Below are positions 51,197 to 62,679 of a stretch of 64,000 nucleotides of DNA, one piece after another. The stretch is taken from contig QNRL01000002.1 in assembly GCA_003315335.1 (NCBI GenBank), positions 124,001 to 188,000 on the forward strand, read 5' to 3'. Each line of letters opens with the position of its first letter. Within the stretch, counting starts at the first letter, position 1. Source of the DNA: Pseudocitrobacter faecalis (lineage in GTDB: Bacteria; Pseudomonadota; Gammaproteobacteria; Enterobacterales; Enterobacteriaceae). The notes beneath the pieces were generated by a model that did not search any database, was not told where the DNA came from, and saw only the letters and a program-made list of their open reading frames with translations. The position numbers and the translations under genes are program-made.

Positions 51197-51823
51197 ATGA
51201 TTACGCTGTGGGGCAGAAATAACTCAACGAACGTGAAAAAAGTCCGCTGGACGCTGGAAGAGCTGGAATTACCTTATCAGCAGATTATGGCGGGCATGGA
51301 GTTTGGTGTGAATCACGATGCCGAATTCCTTGCACTTAATCCCAATGGATTGGTGCCGCTGCTAAAGGACGACGAAGCCGGTATCGTGCTGTGGGAATCC
51401 AACACCATCGTGCGTTATCTGGTGGCCCAGTACGGTCAGGGGCGCTTGTGGCAGGAGTCACCTGCTAAGCGCGCACTGGGCGAGAAGTGGATGGACTGGG
51501 CCAATGACACTTTAGCCGCCACTCACCGCCTGATCCTGATGGGGCTGGTCAGAACGCCGCCGGAAAAACGCGATCACGCAGCGATTGATAAAGCCATTGC
51601 CCAGTGCGAACCCCTGCTGGCGATTCTTGATGCCGAACTGGCGAAACAACGTTGGTTATCGGGCGAGGAATTTGGCCCTGGCGATATTGCCGTCGCGCCG
51701 TTCGTCTACAACCTGCTGGAAACGGTGAAAACCTGGCAACCGCATCCGCATCTCGCGCGCTGGTATCAGCAGCTTGCGGAGCGCCCTGCCTTCCAGAGCG
51801 TAGTGATGATCCCCGTTTCCTGA
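51197..51823 (+). CDS. gstB: Glutathione S-transferase GstB
   Basis: GstB is a cytoplasmic glutathione transferase; the E. coli enzyme acts on bromoacetate. The 208-residue protein has the N-terminal thioredoxin-like domain ([18 protein letters not shown], with [11 protein letters not shown] and [10 protein letters not shown] for glutathione binding) and an all-helical C-terminal domain. The ATG at 51197 follows GGAGTGG and gives the E. coli length. Confidence 0.97.
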   Translation: MITLWGRNNSTNVKKVRWTLEELELPYQQIMAGMEFGVNHDAEFLALNPNGLVPLLKDDEAGIVLWESNTIVRYLVAQYGQGRLWQESPAKRALGEKWMDWANDTLAATHRLILMGLVRTPPEKRDHAAIDKAIAQCEPLLAILDAELAKQRWLSGEEFGPGDIAVAPFVYNLLETVKTWQPHPHLARWYQQLAERPAFQSVVMIPVS

Positions 51824-51829
51824 TGTTCC

Positions 51830-52840
51830 TCAGGTACGCTGGCTGCTGCCGCGTACCTGCAATTTCCCGACCAGCCGCACGTGCGTCGCAACATCATCGC
51901 CATCGCATAAATACGCCACCGCCATTCGGCCCAGCTCACTGTAGGCTAACTGCACGCTGGTAAGCATGGGCGTCAGCTGATGCGCAATCCGTTGATCGTC
52001 ATAACCGCACACCAGAATGTCTTCCGGCACCTTAATATTGAGCGTCGCCAGCGCCTGATAACAGCCGAGCGTCATCCAGTCGCTGGCGCAAAAGATGGCC
52101 TGTGGCGGCTGCGGTAATTTCATTAATTCCAGCGTGGCGTTAAATGTCGCATTCAACGACCAGTCTGTCGGCTTAATTAACGCGTCATCAATCGTGATAC
52201 CCGCCTGCTCAAGCGTCTGGCGATAACCCTCAAGACGCAGAACGCTGGCATCCATCCACTCATCCCCCGTTATGTGCGCGATGCGCGTTACCCCCTGATC
52301 CAGCAGGTGACTCACGATCTGGCAAGCATTCGCGCGATCGTCTGGCAGGAACGTGGGCAATAAAGGCCGCGCGGGATCGTACTGATTCAGCAGTACAACC
52401 GGCACATTCAGCAAAGGTTCAAAAGGCGAAAAATCGAATGCGCGTGTGGTTGGACTCGCCAGAATTACCCCGGCACAATTTCGACCAGCCAGTTGCTGGA
52501 TAATCTGCCGCGCCATCTCAAAATCATCGCCATAGTCGTAAACGGTCAGCAGCGTGTCACGCTGCCAGGCCGTGCTGCTGGCTTCACTCAGCGCGTCAAT
52601 AAAGGGGTCGTAACCGTCCATTCCGCATAACAGTAATGCAATCTCTTCCTGCCCTTCCTGGCGGTGCGACACGGCGATTTTCTTATAGCCCAGCTTCTGC
52701 GCTGCAATCACGACGCGCTCGCGCGTATCTTCGCTCAAACGCACTGCCCGGCTATTGTTTAATACCAGTGACACGGTGGCCTGTGAAACCCCCGCTTCTC
52801 TGGCAATATCGCTCATGGTTATCTTATTTTTCTTTTGCAT
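51830..52840 (-). CDS. LacI-family transcriptional regulator
   Basis: This 336-residue protein has the LacI helix-turn-helix (TMSDIAREAGVSQATVSLVL) and hinge, followed by a periplasmic-binding-like sugar sensor domain (VPVVLLNQYDP, RIAHITGD, DILVCGYDD). It is divergent from the GH5 hydrolase and sugar-binding protein, with a near-perfect palindrome in between, so it is very probably their local repressor. The inducing sugar is unknown. This gene trio is absent at this position in E. coli K-12. Confidence 0.9.
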   Translation of the reverse strand: MQKKNKITMSDIAREAGVSQATVSLVLNNSRAVRLSEDTRERVVIAAQKLGYKKIAVSHRQEGQEEIALLLCGMDGYDPFIDALSEASSTAWQRDTLLTVYDYGDDFEMARQIIQQLAGRNCAGVILASPTTRAFDFSPFEPLLNVPVVLLNQYDPARPLLPTFLPDDRANACQIVSHLLDQGVTRIAHITGDEWMDASVLRLEGYRQTLEQAGITIDDALIKPTDWSLNATFNATLELMKLPQPPQAIFCASDWMTLGCYQALATLNIKVPEDILVCGYDDQRIAHQLTPMLTSVQLAYSELGRMAVAYLCDGDDVATHVRLVGKLQVRGSSQRT

Positions 52841-52939
52841 TTCGGCTCCTTATCGCTGCCGACTATAGCACAAAACCTCTACGCCTTTTTTGTGAACAAC
52901 CCGGCAAATTACCAGGATTTTTATTGCCCAGACCACGAG

Positions 52940-52968
52940 GGTAATAAATATTAGCTAATATTATTACC
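52940..52968 (+). promoter_or_regulatory. Palindromic operator in front of the hydrolase gene
   Basis: A perfect 16-bp palindrome AATATTAGCTAATATT (52947-52962) is embedded in a longer one, with GGTAATA and TATTACC arms interrupted only by a single extra base. It ends 14 bp before the hydrolase ATG, so a repressor bound here would block transcription. The divergent LacI-type gene is the obvious candidate; the AGCT centre differs from the usual CG centre of LacI operators. Confidence 0.7.
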
Positions 52969-52982
52969 AATGGAGAATACTC

Positions 52983-54071
52983 ATGCAATCTCAGTGGAGT
53001 AAGTCACAGGCGCAGGAGTGGTACAACGAGCATGGATGGGCCTGTGGATTTAACTATTTACCGCGTACCGCGGTCAACTGGACGGAAATGTGGCAGGCCG
53101 AAACCTTCGACGCCCATACTATCGATCAAGAGCTGGAATGGGCGCATAACTATGGCTACAACGCTCTGCGCACCAACCTGCCGTTTATTGTCTGGGAAGA
53201 CGATCGTGATGGGCTGCTGGCGCGTATCGATACGTTCCTGGCGATAGCCGCAAAACATCATATTCAGGTCATGCTGACCCTGATGGATGACTGTGGTTTC
53301 TCCGGCGACGAACCTTATCTTGGCCCGCAAAAAGATCCCGTACCTAATCTGCACAACAGCCAGGCGGCAGCCAGCCCGGGACGTGCTATTGTCATGAGCC
53401 CAAGCCTGTGGCCGCGCGTCGAAGCCTACGTGCGCGACGTCTTAACCCGCTTTAAAAATGACGAACGTGTGGCTATCTGGGATCTCTACAATGAACCCGG
53501 CAACCGTGGCGTGTTTGTCGGCCCCGGCGAATCATCAGATATAGACGACGCCCTGGAGGAATTTGCATTAACACTGATGGTCTCAGCGTTTAGTTGGGCA
53601 CACGATGTTCGTCCAAGCCAGCCGCTTACTGTTGGTGCGTGGCATGTTGAACATGACGATTATGCGACTTTTGAACATCCCATTGATGCCACTGCGCTCG
53701 CACTGTCAGATATCGTCAGTTATCACAACTACAACACCGTCGCATGCCAGCTTGAAATTCTCGACAAACTATCTCAGCGTGGACGTCCTGTGCTCTGCAC
53801 CGAGTGGCTCGCTCGCCATCTTGATTGCAATTTGACAGAACAGCTTCCCCTCTTCAGCGCATTCGATACTGGATGTTATCACTGGGGGTTGGTGGAAGGC
53901 AGAACACAAACCTGGATCCCCTGGCCCGTAGTACAGCGTTCACAGCCAGACTGGCAATCACGTTGGTATCACGATGTGCTTCACGCCGACGGCAAACCGT
54001 GGTGTGAACAAGAAATGAAGATGGTGAAAGCGCTATCCACTTACCATCAACAGCGCAGAGATCGCCGCTGA
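52983..54071 (+). CDS. Glycoside hydrolase, GH5-like (cytoplasmic)
   Basis: This 362-residue protein is a TIM-barrel glycosidase of GH5-like type: E171 in [10 protein letters not shown] is the predicted acid/base and E274 in VLCTEWLAR the predicted nucleophile, with H248/Y250 in SYHNYN between them. There is no signal peptide, so it should act on imported oligosaccharides or glycosides. It is followed 24 bp later by a sugar-binding protein and controlled probably by the divergent LacI regulator. The substrate (beta-mannoside, glucoside or xyloside) cannot be read from sequence. Confidence 0.82.
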   Translation: MQSQWSKSQAQEWYNEHGWACGFNYLPRTAVNWTEMWQAETFDAHTIDQELEWAHNYGYNALRTNLPFIVWEDDRDGLLARIDTFLAIAAKHHIQVMLTLMDDCGFSGDEPYLGPQKDPVPNLHNSQAAASPGRAIVMSPSLWPRVEAYVRDVLTRFKNDERVAIWDLYNEPGNRGVFVGPGESSDIDDALEEFALTLMVSAFSWAHDVRPSQPLTVGAWHVEHDDYATFEHPIDATALALSDIVSYHNYNTVACQLEILDKLSQRGRPVLCTEWLARHLDCNLTEQLPLFSAFDTGCYHWGLVEGRTQTWIPWPVVQRSQPDWQSRWYHDVLHADGKPWCEQEMKMVKALSTYHQQRRDRR

Positions 54072-54095
54072 TCCTTTTACATGGAGGGTTATTCA

Positions 54096-55385
54096 ATGAA
54101 AAAATCAGTACTGCTGATGCTGGCCTGCTGCGGTTTCAGCGCCATGCCCATTCTTGCGCACAGCGCCGAACAGGTTGAACTACGCTTTGCCTGGTGGGGC
54201 GGCAAAGCCCGTAACCAGGCCACCATGAAAGCGCTGGAAGCTTTCCAGGCAAAATATCCAAACATCAAGGTGAAAGCCGAATATACCGGCTGGGACGGTT
54301 TTTACCCGCGCCTCACCACTCAGATGAACAGTAATACCGAAGCCGACGTTATCCAGACCAACTGGAACTGGCTGACGCTGCTGTCGAAGAAAGGTGATGG
54401 TTTTTACGATCTCAATAAACTGAGTCAACCTTTAGGTCTGGATCAATATCCGCCTGAAGCGCTGGCAACCACCACCGTGAATGGCAAAATCAACGCCATT
54501 CCTATCTCCTCTAACGTCATGCTGTTCTTCTACAATGCCGCCACCTGGAAAAAAGCAGGCGTTGAGTTTCCAAAAACCTGGGATGAACTGCTAGCGACCG
54601 GCCCGGTATTTAAAGAAAAACTGGGCGATAACTATTACCCGCTGATTCTCTCCGAGCAGGATGCCTTGTTGATGCTGCGTTCTTATATGTATCAGAAGAA
54701 CCAGAAAGAGATGATCGACGAGAAAACGAAGAAGATCGCCTGGTCACATGAAGAACTGGTCGAGGCGTTAACCTTCTATCGCAAGCTGGCGGATAACCAC
54801 GTCATTCCGGACACCAAAGCGATGGCCTCGTTTGGTAAAGGCGTGAATTATGAAATGAAACCGTGGATCAACGGCGAATGGGGCGGCGTTTATAACTGGA
54901 ACGTGCTCTACACCGCCGAATCGCAAAACCTGAAGAATCCGTCAGACCTGGTGATGGGCCCCTATCCAATGCATAAAGACGCAAAAGACGCCGGGCAGTT
55001 TAGGAAAACCGCACTGATGTACTCCATCAGCCGCAACACCAGGCATCCGCAGGAGGCCGCACAATTACTGCATTTCCTGATGAGCGAATCTGAGGGTGTG
55101 CTTCCGGTTGGCCTTGAACGCGGCGCGCCGCTGAGCCGGGACGGTGAAAAAATCCTCCGCGACGCGGGTATTCTGAAAGATGAAGATCCGGTGATCGCGG
55201 GTCTGATTCAATCGACGTCAATGCCAAACAAATCAACGGCCTCGCCCTACCTGGAAGATCCGCAATTTGGCGCGCTGTTCACCGCCGCCCGCGAAAGCAT
55301 CGACCACGGTAAAGCCTCCATCGACGAAGCCGCAACCACCTTCGAAGAGCAGGCAAACCGTATTTTACGTCGCATTATGCGTTAA
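54096..55385 (+). CDS. ABC transporter sugar-binding protein (family 1)
   Basis: This 429-residue periplasmic protein has a signal peptide (cut near LAHSAEQ) and the MalE/UgpB-type extracellular solute-binding fold (ELRFAWWGGKARNQ is typed here as VELRFAWWGGKAR; EADVIQTNWNWL; PISSNVMLFFYNA). The ATG at 54096 follows GGAGGG. It shares a transcript with the GH5-like gene, but no permease or ATPase gene is nearby, so it must borrow a transporter encoded elsewhere. It overlaps the 3' end of yliI by 4 nt. Confidence 0.88.
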   Translation: MKKSVLLMLACCGFSAMPILAHSAEQVELRFAWWGGKARNQATMKALEAFQAKYPNIKVKAEYTGWDGFYPRLTTQMNSNTEADVIQTNWNWLTLLSKKGDGFYDLNKLSQPLGLDQYPPEALATTTVNGKINAIPISSNVMLFFYNAATWKKAGVEFPKTWDELLATGPVFKEKLGDNYYPLILSEQDALLMLRSYMYQKNQKEMIDEKTKKIAWSHEELVEALTFYRKLADNHVIPDTKAMASFGKGVNYEMKPWINGEWGGVYNWNVLYTAESQNLKNPSDLVMGPYPMHKDAKDAGQFRKTALMYSISRNTRHPQEAAQLLHFLMSESEGVLPVGLERGAPLSRDGEKILRDAGILKDEDPVIAGLIQSTSMPNKSTASPYLEDPQFGALFTAARESIDHGKASIDEAATTFEEQANRILRRIMR

Positions 55386-56494
55386 TTTTTAGGGCTAACC
55401 TTCAACAACTCGCCGTCGGACTCATCGGTTAAGACATACAGATAACCGTCGGGCCCGACGCGTACATCGCGGATACGCTGTTTGCGATCGCCGAGGATTC
55501 TCGACTCTTCCGTCACCTTATCGCCCTCCACCTGCATCACAATGACCGATTCATCCTTCAACGCGCCGATAAACAGTTTGTGTTGCCACTGTGGAAAGGT
55601 TTTCGCATCGTAAAATGCCATACCACTCAACGCAGGGGATTTTTTCCACACATAAAGCGGTGGCTCGGTGCCAGGCGCGGTTTCCCCTTTCGCTTCGGGG
55701 ATCGGCAGCCCGCTGTAGTTAATGCCGTGCGTCGCCAGCGGCCAGCCATAGTTTTTGCCCGCTTGCGGAATGTTGATTTCATCACCGCCGCGCGGGCCGT
55801 GCTCGTTCAGCCACAGCGTATCGCTCCAGGGATTCATCGCCATCCCCTGCGGATTACGAATACCGTAAGACCAGATTTCCGGGCGAACGCCCGGCTTATT
55901 TACCCACGGGTTATCTCCCGGCACCTTACCGTCCTCGGTCAGGCGCACGACTTTACCCTGAAGCTTATCAAGATCCTGCGCGGTACTGCGCTGGTTGTTT
56001 TCGCCAAGGCCGATAAAGAGATGTCCTTTGCCATCAAACACCAGTCTGCCGCCAAAGTGGTTACCGGTAGAGAGCTTCGGCATCTGCCTGAACACTACGG
56101 TAAAGTTCTTTAACGTTTGGTTATCGTCACTTAATGTCCCATAACCGACCGCTGTTCCGGCTTTACCGTCATCGCCCGCTTCCGCAAAGCTCAGCCACAC
56201 GCGGCGCGACTTCGCAAAATCCGGGGCCAGCGCGACATCCAGCAAACCCCCCTGCCCGTTTGCCCATACCTTTGGCACGCCCGAAATGGGCGCTGAGAGC
56301 CCTTTACCTTGCTGCCAGTGACGCAGTTCGCCGCTACGAAGGGTAATCAGCATCCCGCGATCATCCGGCAAAAAAGCCAACGCCCACGGATGATCGAGCT
56401 TATCCTGCAACACCTGAACGTTGACCTCCGCCGATTGAGCGGAAGCGACATACAGCAGAGAACTTAAGGTAAGGGTAAGAAAAGTACGACGCAT
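55382..56494 (-). CDS. yliI: PQQ-dependent aldose sugar dehydrogenase YliI
   Basis: YliI is a soluble, periplasmic six-bladed beta-propeller enzyme that oxidises aldoses with pyrroloquinoline quinone; since enteric bacteria of this type usually do not make PQQ, activity depends on external cofactor. The 370-residue protein has a signal peptide and conserved GSDH motifs (DHPWALAFLPD, LSTGNHFGGRLVFDGKG, SYGIRNPQGMA, WLNEHGPRGGDEIN). Length matches E. coli (371). Confidence 0.96.
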   Translation of the reverse strand: MRRTFLTLTLSSLLYVASAQSAEVNVQVLQDKLDHPWALAFLPDDRGMLITLRSGELRHWQQGKGLSAPISGVPKVWANGQGGLLDVALAPDFAKSRRVWLSFAEAGDDGKAGTAVGYGTLSDDNQTLKNFTVVFRQMPKLSTGNHFGGRLVFDGKGHLFIGLGENNQRSTAQDLDKLQGKVVRLTEDGKVPGDNPWVNKPGVRPEIWSYGIRNPQGMAMNPWSDTLWLNEHGPRGGDEINIPQAGKNYGWPLATHGINYSGLPIPEAKGETAPGTEPPLYVWKKSPALSGMAFYDAKTFPQWQHKLFIGALKDESVIVMQVEGDKVTEESRILGDRKQRIRDVRVGPDGYLYVLTDESDGELLKVSPKN

Positions 56495-56576
56495 AGCCCA
56501 CTCCGGTAACCGCCATTGTTTGGCTTAAGGGTAGTCAACGTCATTGATAATGCGGGGGATTTTACAAAACCTTTAA

Positions 56577-56598
56577 CAGGGGGAGTTAACTCCCCCTG
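56577..56598. terminator. Perfect palindrome after bssR
   Basis: CAGGGGGAGTT and AACTCCCCCTG make a 22-bp perfect inverted repeat directly downstream of the bssR stop. On the minus strand it is followed by TTAAAGGTTTT, so it probably works as the bssR terminator, although a perfect palindrome without a loop could also be a protein site. Confidence 0.65.
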
Positions 56599-56601
56599 AG
56601 G

Positions 56602-56985
56602 TCAGGCGTGCAAAGTGTCGATGTGGGCATTCATACTATAAATGCTTTCACTCAACGTCGTCAGACAGCGTTCGAGCGATGCCACGTTAACGGCGATGGA
56701 GGTCGGGCAGTCATGGTGCCCGGTCATCAAACACACAGCCGCAGAAGCGATTGCTTCGCCTGCCTGCCGCAAAGCGTCCCTTTCTTTCGGCGTTGCGGAC
56801 TGTATCAGCTGTGGCGCATTACGACGTAATTCACCACATAAATCAAACAAGTTAGTACGCAGATGCTCGTTATCGCTGACCGACATATATCCCTTCGCTT
56901 TTCTGAGTTGCAGATAAGCGTCGAGATCGATGCGCGCATTGATGATTTTATTCATCATGTTGCGTTTCAGCGTCATTCCACTCAT
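56602..56985 (-). CDS. bssR: Biofilm formation regulator BssR
   Basis: BssR (YliH) is a small helical protein that in E. coli influences biofilm formation and catabolite/AI-2 signalling, without a known direct DNA-binding activity. The 127-residue protein keeps the core YLQLRKAKGYMSVSDNEHLR and AAVCLMTGHHDCPT; the middle is diverged from E. coli. The ATG at 56985 follows GGAGGAAA. It is divergent from rimO. Confidence 0.92.
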   Translation of the reverse strand: MSGMTLKRNMMNKIINARIDLDAYLQLRKAKGYMSVSDNEHLRTNLFDLCGELRRNAPQLIQSATPKERDALRQAGEAIASAAVCLMTGHHDCPTSIAVNVASLERCLTTLSESIYSMNAHIDTLHA

Positions 56986-57213
56986 GTGATTTCCTCCCTC
57001 CTCATCCATTTGGCACATTTATTATAAGGTCATTTTTTGTACAAAACGATGCGTGAGGTCAATAATTCAACAATTGAAACGAGCCAGAAACACTTTTTCT
57101 ACACTGGCTGAGATCCCCGGCCTCCGGCCCGAAAAATGGTGAATAACGTATCTGGCTGTCATGCCGCACCGTATGTATAATCTCCCGATTCCGAGCAATG
57201 AATAGTATATAAA

Positions 57214-57279
57214 ATGAGCAAAATTGGTTTTGTATCGTTGGGCTGCCCTAAGAATCAAGAAATAAAGTCAGCTTGTTAA
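57214..57279 (+). pseudogene. rimO: rimO 5' fragment cut by prophage integration
   Basis: The reading frame begins MSKIGFVSLGCPKN, the start of RimO, the radical-SAM enzyme that methylthiolates ribosomal protein S12 Asp88, and includes the first Fe-S cysteine motif SLGCPKN. After codon 14 it departs (QEIKSAC, stop). The family N-terminus I know has six more residues (VTPQPK) between MSK and IGFV, so this copy differs there too. Position, divergent from bssR, is correct for rimO. The sequence to the right is phage, so this is the left prophage junction; the rest of rimO should lie beyond the prophage outside the window. Confidence 0.85.
57222..57258. other. Probable prophage attachment site (attL/attR core region)
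   Basis: The stretch encoding IGFVSLGCPKN is the last sequence shared with rimO before phage DNA starts; its codons (TTG, CCT, AAG, AAT) are unlike the GC-rich host genes, hinting that it is at least partly the phage-borne copy of the core. The exact crossover cannot be set without the other end of the prophage. Confidence 0.6.
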
Positions 57280-57315
57280 AAGTTCATCCTGCGTTATCTA
57301 TTGAAAAGACGAAAA

Positions 57316-57338
57316 AAAAGAGGCTCGAGGCCTCTTTT
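57316..57338. terminator. Terminator at the prophage end
   Basis: AAAAGAGGC, a five-base loop and GCCTCTTTT form a 9-bp stem with A- and T-runs on both sides, so it works in either direction. It lies between the rimO fragment and the DUF2188-like gene and would insulate the prophage end. Confidence 0.88.
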
Positions 57339-57352
57339 GGTCAGGACGTGCA

Positions 57353-57574
57353 TCAACCCTTAGGTGGGTATGGATCCTTCCCATGTGAGTCGCTATCCCG
57401 AATCTGTCCGTTTGGTCGATGAATGACTAATTCACTCCCTTGATTTCGAGAAATTGTTCGCCCCGCATCGATAGCTGCTTGCTGAGTACGGTGAGTTGAA
57501 GTCACTTTCCCGTTGCCTGCACCTCTGACAGCCCATTGTCCGTTGTGAGGCACTACATGTTGGTTTTTACCCAT
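57353..57574 (-). CDS. DUF2188-like small protein
   Basis: This 73-residue protein (GKNQHVVPHNGQWAVRGAGN, SELVIHRPNGQIRDSDSHG) is a DUF2188-type protein: a short domain of unknown function, frequent in enterobacteria and on mobile elements. The ATG at 57574 gives the normal family start. It is the gene closest to the attachment site. Its GC content is nearer to the host than that of the other prophage genes. Confidence 0.75.
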   Translation of the reverse strand: MGKNQHVVPHNGQWAVRGAGNGKVTSTHRTQQAAIDAGRTISRNQGSELVIHRPNGQIRDSDSHGKDPYPPKG

Positions 57575-57664
57575 AATGTCACTCGCTACATGAAGTACAC
57601 CATATGGTGTCATCTTTAAGTATAGACACTACATGTTGCGTTCCGCTTGCTTAAAATCACATTT

Positions 57665-59274
<1,610 letters not shown>

Positions 59275-59277
59275 ATC

Positions 59278-59297
59278 TAGGCCGGTTCTCCGGCCTA
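59278..59297. terminator. Hairpin between opposing prophage genes
   Basis: TAGGCCGG and CCGGCCTA make an 8-bp perfect stem with loop TTCT, just after the DUF2806-like stop and including the stop codon of the opposing holin candidate. It probably ends both transcripts. Confidence 0.7.
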
Positions 59298-59588
59298 ATT
59301 CGCTCCTACCATAATCAAAAGCACCTGCAAAAGTTGCCCTAGCGGTACTTGGATTACTACGATACCGAACGCATCCAGTACTGGTACTATAATCCAGTTA
59401 TAGAGAATGATTAGTGTCAGTACAAAACCTAGTGCATTACGCCAGTGAAATGATACTTTTTCAATCTCTTCTTTGTTTACTTCTATTTGCCCTTCGGCGT
59501 TAGTTTTCTGTACTTCTTTTTCAACTGTTTTTTTCTTGATGAAAAAATCCATACCAGATTTTATTAGCTCTACTAAAATACTAATCAC
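59295..59588 (-). CDS. Holin candidate (GTA_holin_3TM-like)
   Basis: This 97-residue protein has a charged middle with KKKTVEKEVQKT and two or three hydrophobic segments (FHWRNALGFVLTLIILYNWI and QVPLGQLLQVLLIMVGA). The pattern of W-RNALG before a membrane helix is like the 3TM holins of gene-transfer agents and siphophages. The start is GTG, overlapping the upstream gene. A lysozyme is encoded nearby at 60950, which supports a lysis role; the assignment is by pattern only. Confidence 0.6.
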   Translation of the reverse strand: MISILVELIKSGMDFFIKKKTVEKEVQKTNAEGQIEVNKEEIEKVSFHWRNALGFVLTLIILYNWIIVPVLDAFGIVVIQVPLGQLLQVLLIMVGAN

Positions 59589-59905
59589 GGTTTTACTCCT
59601 ACTACGTATTGATAGAATTTCCTCCCCTTAACACTAAGCATATGGGAATCTAGTAGTACAACTTCAAAAGGAATACTGTTGTATATCCATTCTAATGTAT
59701 CTCCATCATTCCACTGTGTTTGGCGATAGCTAAAGACAATATTCATATAGGTCTTAGTATCTGGTGCTAGGGTTTTAATCTTCTTTTTGATTTTTTTATT
59801 ATCTAAATGGAATAGATCAAACTGATAGGAGTTACCAAAAGGTTGTACTCCATCTAATGTAATCTTATCCACTTCTTCCCCATAGTGATGTTCTTCTAAA
59901 TTCAT
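59585..59905 (-). CDS. Hypothetical phage protein
   Basis: This 106-residue protein is not recognised. It starts MNLEEHHYGEEVDKI, has a lysine-rich middle (DNKKIKKKIKTLA) and no membrane helix. It sits between the holin candidate and a basic hypothetical protein, all reading left with overlaps or gaps of only a few bases, so they form one late-gene transcript. Confidence 0.65.
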   Translation of the reverse strand: MNLEEHHYGEEVDKITLDGVQPFGNSYQFDLFHLDNKKIKKKIKTLAPDTKTYMNIVFSYRQTQWNDGDTLEWIYNSIPFEVVLLDSHMLSVKGRKFYQYVVGVKP

Positions 59906-59908
59906 AAC

Positions 59909-61402
<1,494 letters not shown>

Positions 61403-61404
61403 GA

Positions 61405-61434
61405 AAAGGGGCATTAAGCCCCTTTATTTTTTTC
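61405..61434. terminator. Bidirectional terminator after the lysozyme gene
   Basis: AAAGGGGC and GCCCCTTT form an 8-bp stem with loop ATTAA and a T-rich tail. It lies between the convergent lysozyme gene and the coiled-coil protein gene and includes the latter's stop codon. Confidence 0.88.
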
Positions 61435-61689
61435 AAGAATCGCTAATACGCGTTCTAATTTCAGATCAACAATATGAATTTTAGAGCTTAGATCTTTAAG
61501 ACTACTTTCTAAATCATCCTGCCCTTTCTCCAGTCTCGTTACATCAGTTTTAACGTGTTCTAGCTCTGATTCCATTTTAGCTAAACGAGAAGAAAGATCT
61601 TCTACATCTGAGGTTTTATCACGAAATACACTCCATAAAAAACCACCTGCGGCAATTAGTACCGCTGCGATACTCTCCCATCCTGACAT
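61414..61689 (-). CDS. Small membrane-anchored coiled-coil phage protein
   Basis: This 91-residue protein has one N-terminal membrane helix (SIAAVLIAAGGFLWSVF) and then a long heptad-patterned coiled coil (LSSRLAKMESELEHVK, VTRLEKGQDDLESSLKDL). Such proteins are often found in lysis modules (holin helper or spanin-like), but the family is not recognised. Confidence 0.65.
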   Translation of the reverse strand: MSGWESIAAVLIAAGGFLWSVFRDKTSDVEDLSSRLAKMESELEHVKTDVTRLEKGQDDLESSLKDLSSKIHIVDLKLERVLAILEKNKGA

Positions 61690-61729
61690 TTATTATCCTT
61701 AATATAATTATAGTAGTTACTATTATTTA

Positions 61730-62377
61730 CTAATAACCAGTAAAAGATGCTAACGCTATTTGTACTTGTGCTGACCCCATAGCCGCCGTATAGGACATTT
61801 GATATCTATTTACATATTGAAGTGTGAAAGAAGTAGAGCTATTACGCCTAATTAAAATTCCAGAATAACCCGTTACAGTTCCATCATCGGACACGTTCCC
61901 CACGCATTGAGAAATACATATCCACGGATCAGCAAATGGGGAAGTAACGGTCAAGGCTGTACCTAAGTCGTGCCCTGCTGGAATAGTAAAGAAACCGCGT
62001 ACACGTGGCATAGTACCAGCACTTGCCGCTGACCAAATTAAACTGCCAGATGCATTACGTACATCGAGATAACCAGAAGTTAAGGCCGCTGTATTGTTTG
62101 ATAGCATAAAACGCCCTGTACCAGCTTCATAGAGCTGTGCACCGGGAAAGCAGTACCTACCATTACTTTGTAGTTGAAACCAGCGTAGACCGTTTGCAGG
62201 GAAGAAATTAGCCCCTAAAAACCCTAGTGTAGAGCCATCACCAAAAGATGAATTGATTTGATAGTACCCAGTATCGCTTAGAGTACCCATAGCTTTTACT
62301 TGAGATGTAACCGTAGCTCTATTATCTGAATCTATAGTTAATTTACCTGCATCATTATAACATTGAAAACCTGACAT
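61730..62377 (-). CDS. Tail fibre-like protein
   Basis: This 215-residue protein starts MSGFQCYNDAGKLTID, the same opening theme (short QC, then a G-K/R-L strand) as the 97-residue protein at 62386. It is rich in G, S and T, with beta-strand patterns, and lies downstream of the tail-tip J-like gene, so it is probably a tail tip or fibre decoration protein contacting the host surface. It is the last of the late tail genes. Confidence 0.65.
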   Translation of the reverse strand: MSGFQCYNDAGKLTIDSDNRATVTSQVKAMGTLSDTGYYQINSSFGDGSTLGFLGANFFPANGLRWFQLQSNGRYCFPGAQLYEAGTGRFMLSNNTAALTSGYLDVRNASGSLIWSAASAGTMPRVRGFFTIPAGHDLGTALTVTSPFADPWICISQCVGNVSDDGTVTGYSGILIRRNSSTSFTLQYVNRYQMSYTAAMGSAQVQIALASFTGY

Positions 62378-62385
62378 ATATTTCC

Positions 62386-62679
62386 TTACTCAAAAGCATA
62401 TAATTCAAACAATAAAGTTTGTGCATATATGCCACCCGTTGGTGTATATCGTACTGAAAAGCTATTAGTTTGAGGTACACAATAAAACTGACTGAAGTTA
62501 TTTGTTACTGGAATAATTAGCCAACCTGTAGGACTAACGCCCGTAAAATTAACTGTCCATACATTTGTAGTACCTGCTGTAATTGATAATGAAGCCGTAC
62601 CCATAAAACGCATATTGTAATCACCTAGATCTACTACAAGCCTACCGGATGCATCCCAGCATTGTAGACCTTGTGCCAT
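62386..62679 (-). CDS. Small tail-associated phage protein
   Basis: This 97-residue protein (MAQGLQCWDASGRLVVDLGD, then a beta-rich domain) resembles small proteins that follow the J gene in lambdoid phages of enterobacteria, with a similar N-terminus in the next gene. Its ATG overlaps the stop of the 57-residue gene upstream by one base (TAATG). No activity is known. Confidence 0.68.
   Translation of the reverse strand: MAQGLQCWDASGRLVVDLGDYNMRFMGTASLSITAGTTNVWTVNFTGVSPTGWLIIPVTNNFSQFYCVPQTNSFSVRYTPTGGIYAQTLLFELYAFE

Noticed and set aside
57067..57258. 63-codon frame opposite the rimO fragment
   Set aside because: It reads antisense through the rimO start and the bssR-rimO promoter region; no ribosome site.
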